From Acidobacteriota bacterium (lineage in GTDB: Bacteria > Acidobacteriota > Terriglobia > Terriglobales > Acidobacteriaceae), in NCBI GenBank assembly GCA_021806005.1, contig JAJZDM010000003.1:35979-99978 (forward strand): a DNA stretch of 64,000 nucleotides. Reading direction: 5' to 3'. Of this stretch, positions 35,748-43,438 are shown one piece after another (the stretch's first letter is position 1; each line of letters opens with the position of its first letter). Under the pieces are notes generated by a model. The model was not told the origin of the DNA. It searched no databases and saw only the letters and a list, made by a program, of their open reading frames with translations. The position numbers were made by a program, and so were the translations under genes.

Positions 35748-36560
35748 ATGCCCAACTCCGTCTCCTCGCCCCTCGCTACCCTCGGCCGCGTCCTCTATGC
35801 CCTCTCTCTGCTGGGCATCGGCGTGCAATATGCCCTCTACGGGCAACTCCGGCGCGCCCTTCCTCTGTGCCCAACCGGGCTGCCCCACCATCATGTTCTG
35901 GCCTACGCGCTGGCAGCCGTATGCATTGGCTCCAGCCTTTTGCTGCTCGTCTCCTGGCAGACACTCAGCGTCAGCCTGATCCTCGGCCTGCTGCTGCTGG
36001 CCTCGTCCGCGCTCTATCTCTGGCCGCTTCAGGGCAATCTGAACGATACCCTTGGCTATGCCCTCAACAATGCCAACGACCGCACCGTCTTCCTCGAGTG
36101 CCTCTGCTTTGCAGCCACGGCGCTCATCTTGCACGGTCTCTCCGCCGGCGCTCGAGGTCGATACACCCTGATGCCCGGCCGTATCCTCTTCGCCTTCGCC
36201 ATGGTCCTCTTCGGGCTGCAGCACTTCCTCTACGTGCACTACCTGGCCACGCTTGTCCCGCGCTGGATTCACGGCCATCACCTGTGGGTGATCCTTACCG
36301 GCTTCGCGCTGATCGCAGCCGGCATCTCCATCGCCACCACCATCGAAGACAGGTATGCAGCCTACGGACTGTTTCTGCTGTTCGGGGGATGGCTGATCCT
36401 GCTCCACGCACCGCGCATCTTTCACCATCTGCACAGCGGAGAGGAGTGGTCCAGCGGCTTTGTGGCGCTGGGTCTCTGCGGAGCCTCGCTGTTGCTCGCA
36501 ACCGCTTCCGGCGGGACAAGCAAGCCTGCAAAGCGGAAAGAACGCCCCTGGCGCCCCTGA
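35748..36560 (+). CDS. DoxX-like membrane protein with duplicated four-helix unit
   Basis: This is a polytopic membrane protein of 270 residues with about seven to eight hydrophobic helices. Two halves look like repeated DoxX-type modules: 'LYALSLLGIGVQYALYGQL' near the start and 'FAFAMVLFGLQHFLYVHYL' in the middle. The function is not known. The related DoxX family includes subunits or partners of respiratory and sulfur enzymes, but nothing here shows a cofactor site. It ends the block before the nitrate locus. Confidence 0.75.
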   Translation: MPNSVSSPLATLGRVLYALSLLGIGVQYALYGQLRRALPLCPTGLPHHHVLAYALAAVCIGSSLLLLVSWQTLSVSLILGLLLLASSALYLWPLQGNLNDTLGYALNNANDRTVFLECLCFAATALILHGLSAGARGRYTLMPGRILFAFAMVLFGLQHFLYVHYLATLVPRWIHGHHLWVILTGFALIAAGISIATTIEDRYAAYGLFLLFGGWLILLHAPRIFHHLHSGEEWSSGFVALGLCGASLLLATASGGTSKPAKRKERPWRP

Positions 36561-36901
36561 ACAATCTTCAGTCCGAGTGAAACGCGGCGTCTGGATTTTC
36601 GTGCGCATCTTCTTCATGGAAAACGCCGCCGCATGCCGGGTCCGGAGCGCCTATCCACACCGGAATGCTACAGGGAAAATGCTGCACAAGCTCCCTATCC
36701 TGGGCCGGGTAGCTGCATGAAAGAGTCCGAAGAGAGATTTGCCACAACAGTGGAGCCTTGCGTGTCGGCCTGGCGTTGAGAAGCACGGCCGGAAGAGCCA
36801 AAGTGAGCTGGCTCTGGATCGGAGAGGGCATGCCTATTTCGATAACGGAATGCCGGCCCACCTCCGTCTTGCGGGAGGTGTATCACCCTTCCGCATCGCT
36901 G
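36561..36901. other. Intergenic stretch with no gene recognised
   Basis: About 340 bp between the DoxX-like gene and the end of the MOSC reading frame. The short ORFs here have poor composition and no ribosome sites. It marks the boundary of the nitrate-assimilation block. No terminator with a T-run was found. Confidence 0.5.
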
Positions 36902-37375
36902 TCATCGGTGCCCGATGATCTTGCTTACCCGCAGTATTCCGCTGGAAAGGATTCTTGCGCGCAGACCACCTCACCCCTGCAAGGCGGCTTCCGCTCCCGG
37001 AGCAATCGCCGTGTCCATCCAGTAACAGGGCCTGCATTCGCAGATGCCTCCGAATTCAATCTCCTGCAGGGTGAACCTCTTACCGATCAAGTGGTTCAGG
37101 TGGATGCCGCGGGTAATCGCGTTTCTTCTGGTTGCGCCAGGAGAAACCGTCATGACGCCGAGATGCCGACACAGGTCGTCGAAGACCTCGTGTGCAAAGA
37201 AGGTGATCTGGCCCTTGTAGTCTTCCTTAAAATCGAAGAATCGATCGCCGCGAAGGCCGCGCCCAGCAACGCATTCAACCGTATCGACTTCAATCTGCGG
37301 CGACTTGCCGGCCGATTGTCCGTGATGGCCACAAACGTTATGGCCGGGCGAAATATACAGTTGCTCGATGGTCAT
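36902..37375 (-). pseudogene. MOSC-domain protein gene interrupted by an in-frame TGA
   Basis: ATG 37375 starts a MOSC-type protein ('MTIEQLYISPGHN', 'VECVAGRGLRGDRFFDF', 'RRNAITRGIHLN', 'CECRPCYWMD'). The frame meets TGA at 36971-36973 after 'PGAEAALQG', but the next codons still encode the family C-terminus ('GGLRARILSSGILRV') up to a second stop at 36902. In relatives the interrupted position is usually Arg, so one C-to-T change (CGA to TGA) explains it. MOSC proteins handle sulfur or molybdenum-cofactor chemistry, apt beside a molybdoenzyme. It lies 32 bp after the flavoprotein gene, last in the leftward operon. The shortened 133-residue product might still fold, or the gene may be newly dead. 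Confidence 0.8.
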
Positions 37376-37406
37376 GGAAGACATCGCCGTGCAGGCGTGC
37401 TGCAGT

Positions 37407-39203
37407 TCAGTAAACATCGCGATGATATCGATGTTGCTCTTGGAGTGCGCCGACATATTCCTCGGCGGCCGGCGCCGACATCGCACCTTGTTCCCGAGTT
37501 ATGCGGCAAAGCGTCGCATGGACATCTTTTGCCATTCGCGACGCGTCGCCGCAAACATAAACGCTTGCTCCTTCCTGAAGCCAGTTCCAAAACTGTGGCG
37601 CCCGTTCCAGCATCCGGTCTTGGACGTAGATCTTGTGACCGTTATCGCGCGAAAACGCCGTGTCGAAGGATGTCAGGTGCCCATCGGCCTGCATCGATTC
37701 AAGTTCTTCGCGGTAGAGGTAATCGGTAGCCGAACTGCGTTCTCCAAAGAAGAGCCAATTCTTTCCCTTATGCCCCAAAGCCCGGCGCTCATGCAGAAAG
37801 CCGCGAAATGGAGCGATACCGGTTCCGGGGCCAATCATGATCATGGGAGCATCCGGGTTCGCCGGCAGCTTGAATCTCTTGTTGGGCTGAATGTAAATCG
37901 GCAGACGGTCCTCAATGGAAGTACGATCGGCAAAGAACGTAGAACATACGCCGCCGCGGTGACGATTGTGGGCTACGAATCGCACCACCGCAACCGTCGT
38001 GTGAATCTGGCCTGCATGCGCCGCAGGACTGGAGGAGATGGAATAAAGCCTCGGCGCAAGCTTCGGCAGCAAGGTGACCACATCCTCGGGATCGCCAATC
38101 ACCTCCGGGAACTCGATGAGTAAATCGATGAAACCGCGATCGTAGGCATACGCTTCAAGAGCGGTTTGATGCTCAGGTTTCAGCAAATCAAGGAGCTGCG
38201 CGCAGTCTCCCCGCTCGGCGTATCCTTGCATGATCTTGCGATTCAGCCGCGTGATTTCGCGTTCGTGAACGAGCGCGTCGTAGAGTGTTGTCGTTCCTTC
38301 CTTCGCGCTTGACACTCGCTCGTTGCCGTTGAAACGCAGCTTTTGCAGAATCTCAGCGACCAGATTCTGATCGTTGGCCGGAATCACGCCACAAGCGTCC
38401 CCGGCTTCGTAGGACATCCCAGTTCCCTCAATCGAGAATGCGACGTGCAGAGTGGATTTTGTGGATGCGAGATGGGTCAACGATCGCTTGTCGATCACCG
38501 CTGCCAATAGAGGCTGATCGCGTGTGAAGGCCCTCGCAGCCTGCCGCTTCGGGTCCGCGCCGGCGTCAGTAGGCAAAGCCGGCGGTTTCAATTCGGGCAT
38601 TCCCACAGGTGGCCTGGGAGACTGCCAAGGAGAATCCTCGTTCAAACGAGCAAGGATGAATGCCTTCCACTGCGCGAACGGCTCGTCCACATCCACGTCG
38701 CAGTCGATCCGATCCGCCAGCCGGTTGCCTCCAAGTGCAGCCAGTTTTGCGTCAAGGTTCTTTCCGAACTCGCAAAAGTGCTCATAGTGCCGGTCGCCGA
38801 GCGCAAAGACCGCATAGGAAAGCTTATCCATGCGGGGGAAGCGCTCCAGGCAAAGCTGCTCGTAGAAGGGCTCTACGCCATCCGGAGCATCACCATCGCC
38901 ATACGTGCTGGCAAGAATCAATGCGCATGACTCCGCCGCAAGGGATGCCGCTGTGTAACCCACAAGCGTGGAAACAGACGGAATGTATCCCTGCGCTTTA
39001 AGCTCCTTGGCCAGCTTGCGAGCAAGCCCTTCCGCTACTCCCGATTGGGAGGCGTAGAGCACAGCGATGCGCTGGCCCGTTTCCTGCGCAGCCGAATCCC
39101 GCGGAACACTTGAAAACATGCCTGCGAGAAGTCCATTGAGCCACGCACGCTGCTCGGATGTGAATGGAGCATCTTCCGGAATGTAAGGAACGGCAACACT
39201 CAT
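37407..39203 (-). CDS. NADPH-dependent diflavin reductase, sulfite/nitrite reductase flavoprotein (CysJ-like)
   Basis: This 598-residue diflavin enzyme has a flavodoxin domain binding FMN (about 45-190; 'VLYASQSGVAEGLA', 'ALILASTYGDGDAP', 'YAVFALGDRHYEHF'). A FAD domain follows ('RLYSISSSP'), then an NADPH domain ('MIMIGPGTGIAPFRGFL', 'VYVCGDASRMAKDVH') ending in the aromatic 'HRDVY'. It resembles CysJ and should pass electrons from NADPH to the haem enzyme. Its ATG overlaps the stop of the nirA-like gene by 4 bp, so the two are co-translated and probably form a complex. In the nitrate context it most likely serves nitrite rather than sulfite reduction; that is inference. Confidence 0.93.
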   Translation of the reverse strand: MSVAVPYIPEDAPFTSEQRAWLNGLLAGMFSSVPRDSAAQETGQRIAVLYASQSGVAEGLARKLAKELKAQGYIPSVSTLVGYTAASLAAESCALILASTYGDGDAPDGVEPFYEQLCLERFPRMDKLSYAVFALGDRHYEHFCEFGKNLDAKLAALGGNRLADRIDCDVDVDEPFAQWKAFILARLNEDSPWQSPRPPVGMPELKPPALPTDAGADPKRQAARAFTRDQPLLAAVIDKRSLTHLASTKSTLHVAFSIEGTGMSYEAGDACGVIPANDQNLVAEILQKLRFNGNERVSSAKEGTTTLYDALVHEREITRLNRKIMQGYAERGDCAQLLDLLKPEHQTALEAYAYDRGFIDLLIEFPEVIGDPEDVVTLLPKLAPRLYSISSSPAAHAGQIHTTVAVVRFVAHNRHRGGVCSTFFADRTSIEDRLPIYIQPNKRFKLPANPDAPMIMIGPGTGIAPFRGFLHERRALGHKGKNWLFFGERSSATDYLYREELESMQADGHLTSFDTAFSRDNGHKIYVQDRMLERAPQFWNWLQEGASVYVCGDASRMAKDVHATLCRITREQGAMSAPAAEEYVGALQEQHRYHRDVY

Positions 39204-40981
39204 CGCGATACTGGCTCCTTGTTCTTAACGAACGATTGCAGTTCGGAAACACTATGCCTGCGGCTAAACGCAAGGAACGATTCATCCGGATGGCGCCTTT
39301 CCTCAAAGGCCGCAAAGAGACCTTCCAACACAGGCGACAGATCACGATACGCTACGGAAGGGATAAGCTCTCGCGCCAGCCCCTGGTCCCGTCCAGATCC
39401 CCCGCCGAGAACCACCTGATAGCCCTCTTCACCATTCACCTTCGTACCCAACAACCCGATGTCACCGACGTAGTGTTGGGCGCACGAGTGCGGACACCCA
39501 GTCACGTGGAGATTCACGGGTTGGTCGATCTTGAATCGCGCGTCGAGCCGTTGGGCAAGTTCTACTGCATGCGCCTTGGTGTCGGTGGCCGCATAGCGGC
39601 ATCCGCGACTTCCCGTACAGGCCACGGTACCGCGCAGAACAGCGCCCGCCGTGCACTCAAGACCCACGGAGCGCAGACGCTCTATCGCCAACGTGACCCG
39701 CTCCGAGGGAACGTTGGGAATGATGAGATTTTGCCAGACGGTCAGGCGCAACTCACCGCTGCCGAACTCCTCCGCCATGTCTGCCAAGGCACGCATCTGG
39801 TTGATGGGCAGCCGGCCGACCGGAACAGAGACGCCGATATAATGCAAGCCGTCCTGGCTCTGCGGGTAGACACCGATGTGGCCGGCGCGGGCGACGGCGT
39901 GATGCTCGAGATCCTCCACTGGAACACGCATCAAGGGAAAGGCCAGGCGCTTTTCGGTCTCCGCAATAAACTTCTCCACGCCCCACTTGTCCACAAGGTA
40001 CTTAAGCCGCGCCTTCCTGCGGTCCGTGCGGTCGCCATGATCGGCAAAGACGCGGATCATGGCCGCGGCAACCGCAACTACCTGCTCAGGATGAAGCAAC
40101 AACCCAGAGTCGCTGGCGAACTGCTTGTGTCCCGTAATGCCACACAGCAGCACGCGGAAGTACACACCCGATGGAACGCCTCGTCCCGCGCCGATGCGGG
40201 CAGCAACAAATCCGATGTCGTTGGTATCGGCTACCACGCTGATGGCGCCTCCCCCGTCAAAAGCGACGTTGAACTTGCGGGGCAATCCGTAGAGGTCACG
40301 CGAGTTCAAAATGTAGTGATCCAGGGCGACCGCGAAGGGGGTGGTGTCGATCCATTCGCGTGAATCAATCCCGGCAAGAGGCGAGGCGGTGATGTTGCGA
40401 ATATTATCCGCACCGGATCCGCGCGACGTGAGCCCAAGGGATTGAACGCCGGTCAATACGCGCACGATGTCCTTCGGCCGGAACTCGCGGATCTGCAGGT
40501 TCGCACGGGTCGTGATGTCAGCCCGGCCCGCGCCCCAACTCCCAGCGATATCGGCCAGGCCGCGCATCTGGTGCGAGGTCATCTTCCCACCCGGGATGCG
40601 CATCCGCAGCATAAAGGAGTCCTGCGCAGGGGCGACGTAAAACAAGCCGTGAAACTTGAAGCGAAAGACGTCTTCAGCCCCGGGCGCGCGATCTTCTTTG
40701 GCATGCACAAGAAGCTTTTCCCAGATGTCCAACGGGTTTTGCTCGTACTTCCAAAGCTCTTCCCTGGAGAGGTCCGAGACCGGTGTTCCGTGAAAGGTCT
40801 CCTCCACCGGTTCGGCACGATTGGCGAAACCTGAGCCAGGATCATCTGTCAGCAGACCAGAGTCAGTGTGGCCCACAAAGGGGCGCACTCCGCGCTGCAT
40901 CGCTCCCGCAAAGAATCCGAGAAGATACTCCTTCTGCCGGGCGCTGAAGGCCGTCGAATTTTCAGAGACAAAAGATTCCAT
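39200..40981 (-). CDS. nirA: Sirohaem [4Fe-4S] nitrite/sulfite reductase, NirA type
   Basis: This enzyme carries out the six-electron reduction of nitrite to ammonium (or sulfite to sulfide). It has the two-fold repeated ferredoxin-like plus sirohaem domains ('GGKMTSHQMRGLADIAGSWG' and 'VGRLPINQMRALADMAEEFG' are the matching halves). The cluster/sirohaem cysteines are in 'CTGSRGCRYAATDTK' (Cx5C) and 'GCPHSCAQ' (Cx3C). The length is 593 residues from ATG 40981; the track's start at 41101 lengthens it into the leader. It overlaps the flavoprotein gene by 4 bp. Nitrite is favoured as substrate because nasA, narK and a nitrate-type regulator surround it. Confidence 0.9.
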   Translation of the reverse strand: MESFVSENSTAFSARQKEYLLGFFAGAMQRGVRPFVGHTDSGLLTDDPGSGFANRAEPVEETFHGTPVSDLSREELWKYEQNPLDIWEKLLVHAKEDRAPGAEDVFRFKFHGLFYVAPAQDSFMLRMRIPGGKMTSHQMRGLADIAGSWGAGRADITTRANLQIREFRPKDIVRVLTGVQSLGLTSRGSGADNIRNITASPLAGIDSREWIDTTPFAVALDHYILNSRDLYGLPRKFNVAFDGGGAISVVADTNDIGFVAARIGAGRGVPSGVYFRVLLCGITGHKQFASDSGLLLHPEQVVAVAAAMIRVFADHGDRTDRRKARLKYLVDKWGVEKFIAETEKRLAFPLMRVPVEDLEHHAVARAGHIGVYPQSQDGLHYIGVSVPVGRLPINQMRALADMAEEFGSGELRLTVWQNLIIPNVPSERVTLAIERLRSVGLECTAGAVLRGTVACTGSRGCRYAATDTKAHAVELAQRLDARFKIDQPVNLHVTGCPHSCAQHYVGDIGLLGTKVNGEEGYQVVLGGGSGRDQGLARELIPSVAYRDLSPVLEGLFAAFEERRHPDESFLAFSRRHSVSELQSFVKNKEPVSR

Positions 40982-41254
40982 GCCGAATGTCCTTTGCTCG
41001 CGTGATGCGCAAATGCCGACGTGCCGAAGCGATCGCTCAGTCGGCGGTAGCGGGGCAGCCATATACCTTTGCGAGGCCCCTGGAAGGGGCTCTGGAGGCA
41101 TAGCTTAAGTGAGTTTTCAGTTGAAATAACCCTGGCACGGCATGGGCAGGGCGATCTGGATAGGGAGACGTCAGAGTCTCACCTTACGATGCATGCTACG
41201 CGAAGTTGTTTTCGAACACAAGCCGTTGGTTGAGTTCACGAGTGGACTGCCGCT
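40982..41254 (-). promoter_or_regulatory. nirA leader region with hairpins, including six-base-loop stems
   Basis: This 273-bp untranslated stretch lies between the HemD-GAF-ANTAR gene and nirA, both leftward. On the minus strand it contains CGAA-AACAAC-TTCG (41201-41214) and GAGAC-TCTGAC-GTCTC (41165-41180), two stems each with a six-base loop, 20 bases apart. Nearer the gene is a strong bulged hairpin, GCCCC-TTCCA-GGGGC. No T-run follows. The paired six-base loops recall the layout of ANTAR target RNAs, but the loops do not carry both the A1 and G4 bases expected. Confidence 0.4.
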
Positions 41255-42922
41255 TTAGCTAGTGGACGATGAATCGTCCGCAGCCACCTGACCAGCCATA
41301 GACCAGCGAGTCCTGCGCAAGTCGTCGTTCAGCAAGATCGCCTCAGCGATCTCTCGCATCGATTTGCGGCGCTGCCGGCTCTCGCGCTGCATAGCCTTGT
41401 AGGCCGTGTCTTCATCAAGTCCAAAGTCACGCTGCAAGACGCCTTTGGCTTTCTCGATGTGCTTCCGGGATTCCAGTCGGTCGGAAAGCTCCAGATTTTC
41501 GCTCTCCAGCCGGGCGCGCTCCAGTTCAGCTCCAACGAGGTGACCGGCCGCCGTAAGCAGCCGCACCTCTTGCTCGCTGTGGTAGTACGGCTTGCGATGC
41601 TGCAGGTTGATCACGCCAATCAGCTTGCCTCGGCACAGTATGGGCACGGAGAGAAAGGCTTCGAAGGTATCTTCCGGAAGGTTCTTGAATTGCTGGAAGC
41701 GAGGATCTTTCAGGGCCTTCTCAGAGATGGCAACCGGCTCGCGATGCCAGCCGACCCACCCTGTGATTCCCTGGCCCAGCCAGAGGCCAAGATGATCGAC
41801 GATATCGGCGTGAGGATTCTTCGAGGCACGCAGTACCAGTTGATCTCCTTCGAGCACATACACGAAGCAGGAATCGCACCGGATGAGAGTACAGGCAAAG
41901 TCCACGATTCGATTCAGTACGGTGTGCAGTGAATCGGACGCCGCCATACGGCTGCCAATCTCGTGCAGGAAGTCCAGCGCCGAGATCGCCGGCCTGGCAT
42001 TTTGCTCGATTCCATGTTCGATTGTCAGGAGCGGGCTGACAGGCGAGGATATCCCACCCGACACACGGAGCGAGGCCGCCGCATGCTTTTGCTTGAGCAA
42101 CCTGCCGGCATTCTCGGAGATTTCCTTAATGAGGAATCCCATCTTCGACTGCGAGGGTTCGAAGTCGGGCACAAGCCGGTAGATCGAGAGGCCCTCCGTG
42201 GTGCTGGGGCCGATAGAGCCGATCACCGTCGCGCGGAATCCTTCGTAAAGCGCGTCCGTATACTCCATGCGTTCCGCCATCAGGAAGAGATGGGCAACCT
42301 GCCCCGCGTTCATGAACAGCACGAGATCCACATGGCCATGGGCCAGAGCAATGACAGCTTCCCGTAGCGGTTGAACATCTTCAGGCAGTGCCCATTGGTA
42401 GACCGGAACTCGCGTAATCGAGATGCTCTTCTCCGCAAGGGCCGTGAGCAGTTCGGGGTTTGAAGTGCCGTATTCCTGCACTGCGATGTTCATCCCCGTC
42501 AGGTTATCTCCGAACTTTTCTTCCATCGCCTGCACCAGAACGCGCCAGGTAAACGGCTCGGGAGCAACGAGCGTGATGGGAATCCCGAATTCGCGTAACG
42601 CACTGGATGATTTCGGTCCACGCGCGGCAATCATGACCGACCTTAAAGCGTTGAGAACACGCTCCTGGTCGATGTGCTCTGAAGCCGTTTTGATGAGGGC
42701 ACGAACACCAACGCCTGTGGTGAAGATCACCAGGTCAAATGCTCCGGCGATAAGCGCTTCGGCAAACTCGATCACCGGTCCATCAGAACTGATTGGAATC
42801 TCCCGCATCGCGGGAGCGGTAAGCGGTTGTCCCCCATAAGTACGAACCAGCTTGCCCGCCTCCGCGGCACGCCGCGATTCGAGGCTAAGAACGCGAATAC
42901 CGTTGAAGTTTGCTGTCGCCAT
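41255..42922 (-). CDS. HemD-like / GAF / ANTAR fusion regulator of the nitrate locus
   Basis: This is a cytoplasmic protein of about 555 residues. Residues ~5-265 match the uroporphyrinogen-III synthase fold in the form seen in actinobacterial NnaR ('LVIFTTGVGVRALIKTA', 'AARGPKSSSALREFGI', 'VPVYQWALPEDVQPL'). A GAF domain follows (~315-465; 'GQGITGWVGWHREPVAI', 'VPILCRGKLIGVINLQHR'). The C-terminus is an ANTAR RNA-binding domain (~473-535; 'HIEKAKGVLQRDFGLDED', 'SMREIAEAILL'). ANTAR proteins act by transcription antitermination. NasR and NasT control nitrate genes this way, but use NIT or receiver domains as sensors. The track start (43027) adds 35 unrelated residues; ATG 42922 is used. It is upstream of nirA and divergent from nasA. 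Whether HemD catalysis survives is unknown. Confidence 0.92.
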   Translation of the reverse strand: MATANFNGIRVLSLESRRAAEAGKLVRTYGGQPLTAPAMREIPISSDGPVIEFAEALIAGAFDLVIFTTGVGVRALIKTASEHIDQERVLNALRSVMIAARGPKSSSALREFGIPITLVAPEPFTWRVLVQAMEEKFGDNLTGMNIAVQEYGTSNPELLTALAEKSISITRVPVYQWALPEDVQPLREAVIALAHGHVDLVLFMNAGQVAHLFLMAERMEYTDALYEGFRATVIGSIGPSTTEGLSIYRLVPDFEPSQSKMGFLIKEISENAGRLLKQKHAAASLRVSGGISSPVSPLLTIEHGIEQNARPAISALDFLHEIGSRMAASDSLHTVLNRIVDFACTLIRCDSCFVYVLEGDQLVLRASKNPHADIVDHLGLWLGQGITGWVGWHREPVAISEKALKDPRFQQFKNLPEDTFEAFLSVPILCRGKLIGVINLQHRKPYYHSEQEVRLLTAAGHLVGAELERARLESENLELSDRLESRKHIEKAKGVLQRDFGLDEDTAYKAMQRESRQRRKSMREIAEAILLNDDLRRTRWSMAGQVAADDSSSTS

Positions 42923-43059
42923 CGATTGACCTGGAAAACGGAGATGCAAAGCGCGTCCTGGAATCCTTATCCCACACAAGAACGGGAGCAGGGGGACGAT
43001 CTTACCTCCCTGTCCCGGCCCGCGCAAACGGCCTTAACAAGCTTTCGATCTTTGACCGT

Positions 43060-43092
43060 GCAGTTACGCAAAGCGCGCAGTTACGCAAAGCG
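43060..43092. repeat. 17-bp tandem repeat upstream of the regulator gene
   Basis: GCAGTTACGCAAAGCG occurs twice in a row with a 17-bp period (43060 and 43077). It lies about 140 bp before the regulator's ATG and in the divergent region facing the nitrate reductase operon. A partial match, TTACGC, recurs near 43194. It may be a protein-binding site for control of one or both promoters. Confidence 0.6.
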
Positions 43093-43438
43093 GGCTACCT
43101 CCATAGATTCGTCGAATGGAGATAAAGATCCCATAAAGAAACACAGGACAAAGGTGCGATCCAGACACCGCTTGCACAGAATGTAATTTAACGTTACGCT
43201 CAAACGCAACCACCCGGAGGATATGAGCTTCTTCAAGCTCACCCTGTTCTCCACTGGCTCCGCATGCCAGCAGGCCTTTCCGGCAAGGGGTGACGATCCA
43301 ATGGCTCCGTGAAGAGCTTGGCCCGGACGGCCGCAGATTGCATGCACATCCTGAGACACACTCGCGCGTGCGCTGGCACCGCAGTGTACCTGCAGAAACT
43401 TGTGCCTCAACTTCTCTTCGCAACCGACAGGAGTCAAA
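43093..43438 (+). promoter_or_regulatory. Leader of the nitrate reductase operon with a possible leader ORF and hairpins
   Basis: This region precedes the DmsB-DmsC gene. Three hairpins are visible: TGAGCTT-CTTC-AAGCTCA (43224-43241), CTGGC-TCCGCAT-GCCAG (43254-43270) and GCTC-CGTGAA-GAGC, extended by CCAA/TTGG (43298-43321). A short ORF of 29 codons (43223-43312) follows 'GGAGGA' but with only 2-3 bases of spacing. No T-run terminator was found. The hairpins may be the target of the nearby ANTAR protein, but the six-base loop CGTGAA has G at position 4 and C, not A, at position 1. Confidence 0.4.

Noticed and set aside
35259-36617. 452-codon minus-strand ORF
   Set aside because: Antisense of yvcK and the DoxX-like gene; composition is Gln/Gly/Glu-rich, as expected for an antisense frame.
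36971-36973. TGA in the MOSC gene as selenocysteine
   Set aside because: The family has Arg, not Cys, at this position, and no SECIS-like hairpin or selenium gene was seen; a point mutation is simpler.
36758-37729. 323-codon plus-strand ORF
   Set aside because: Antisense of the MOSC gene and the end of the flavoprotein gene, both supported by motifs.
41131-41150. GG-N10-GC sigma-54-like element (TGGCACGGCATGGGCA)
   Set aside because: It points away from nirA, towards the antisense of the regulator gene, and the -12 part lacks TTGC.
43172-43200. TTGCAC-N17-TACGCT as promoter of the nitrate reductase operon
   Set aside because: Only three of six bases match in each box; too weak to call.
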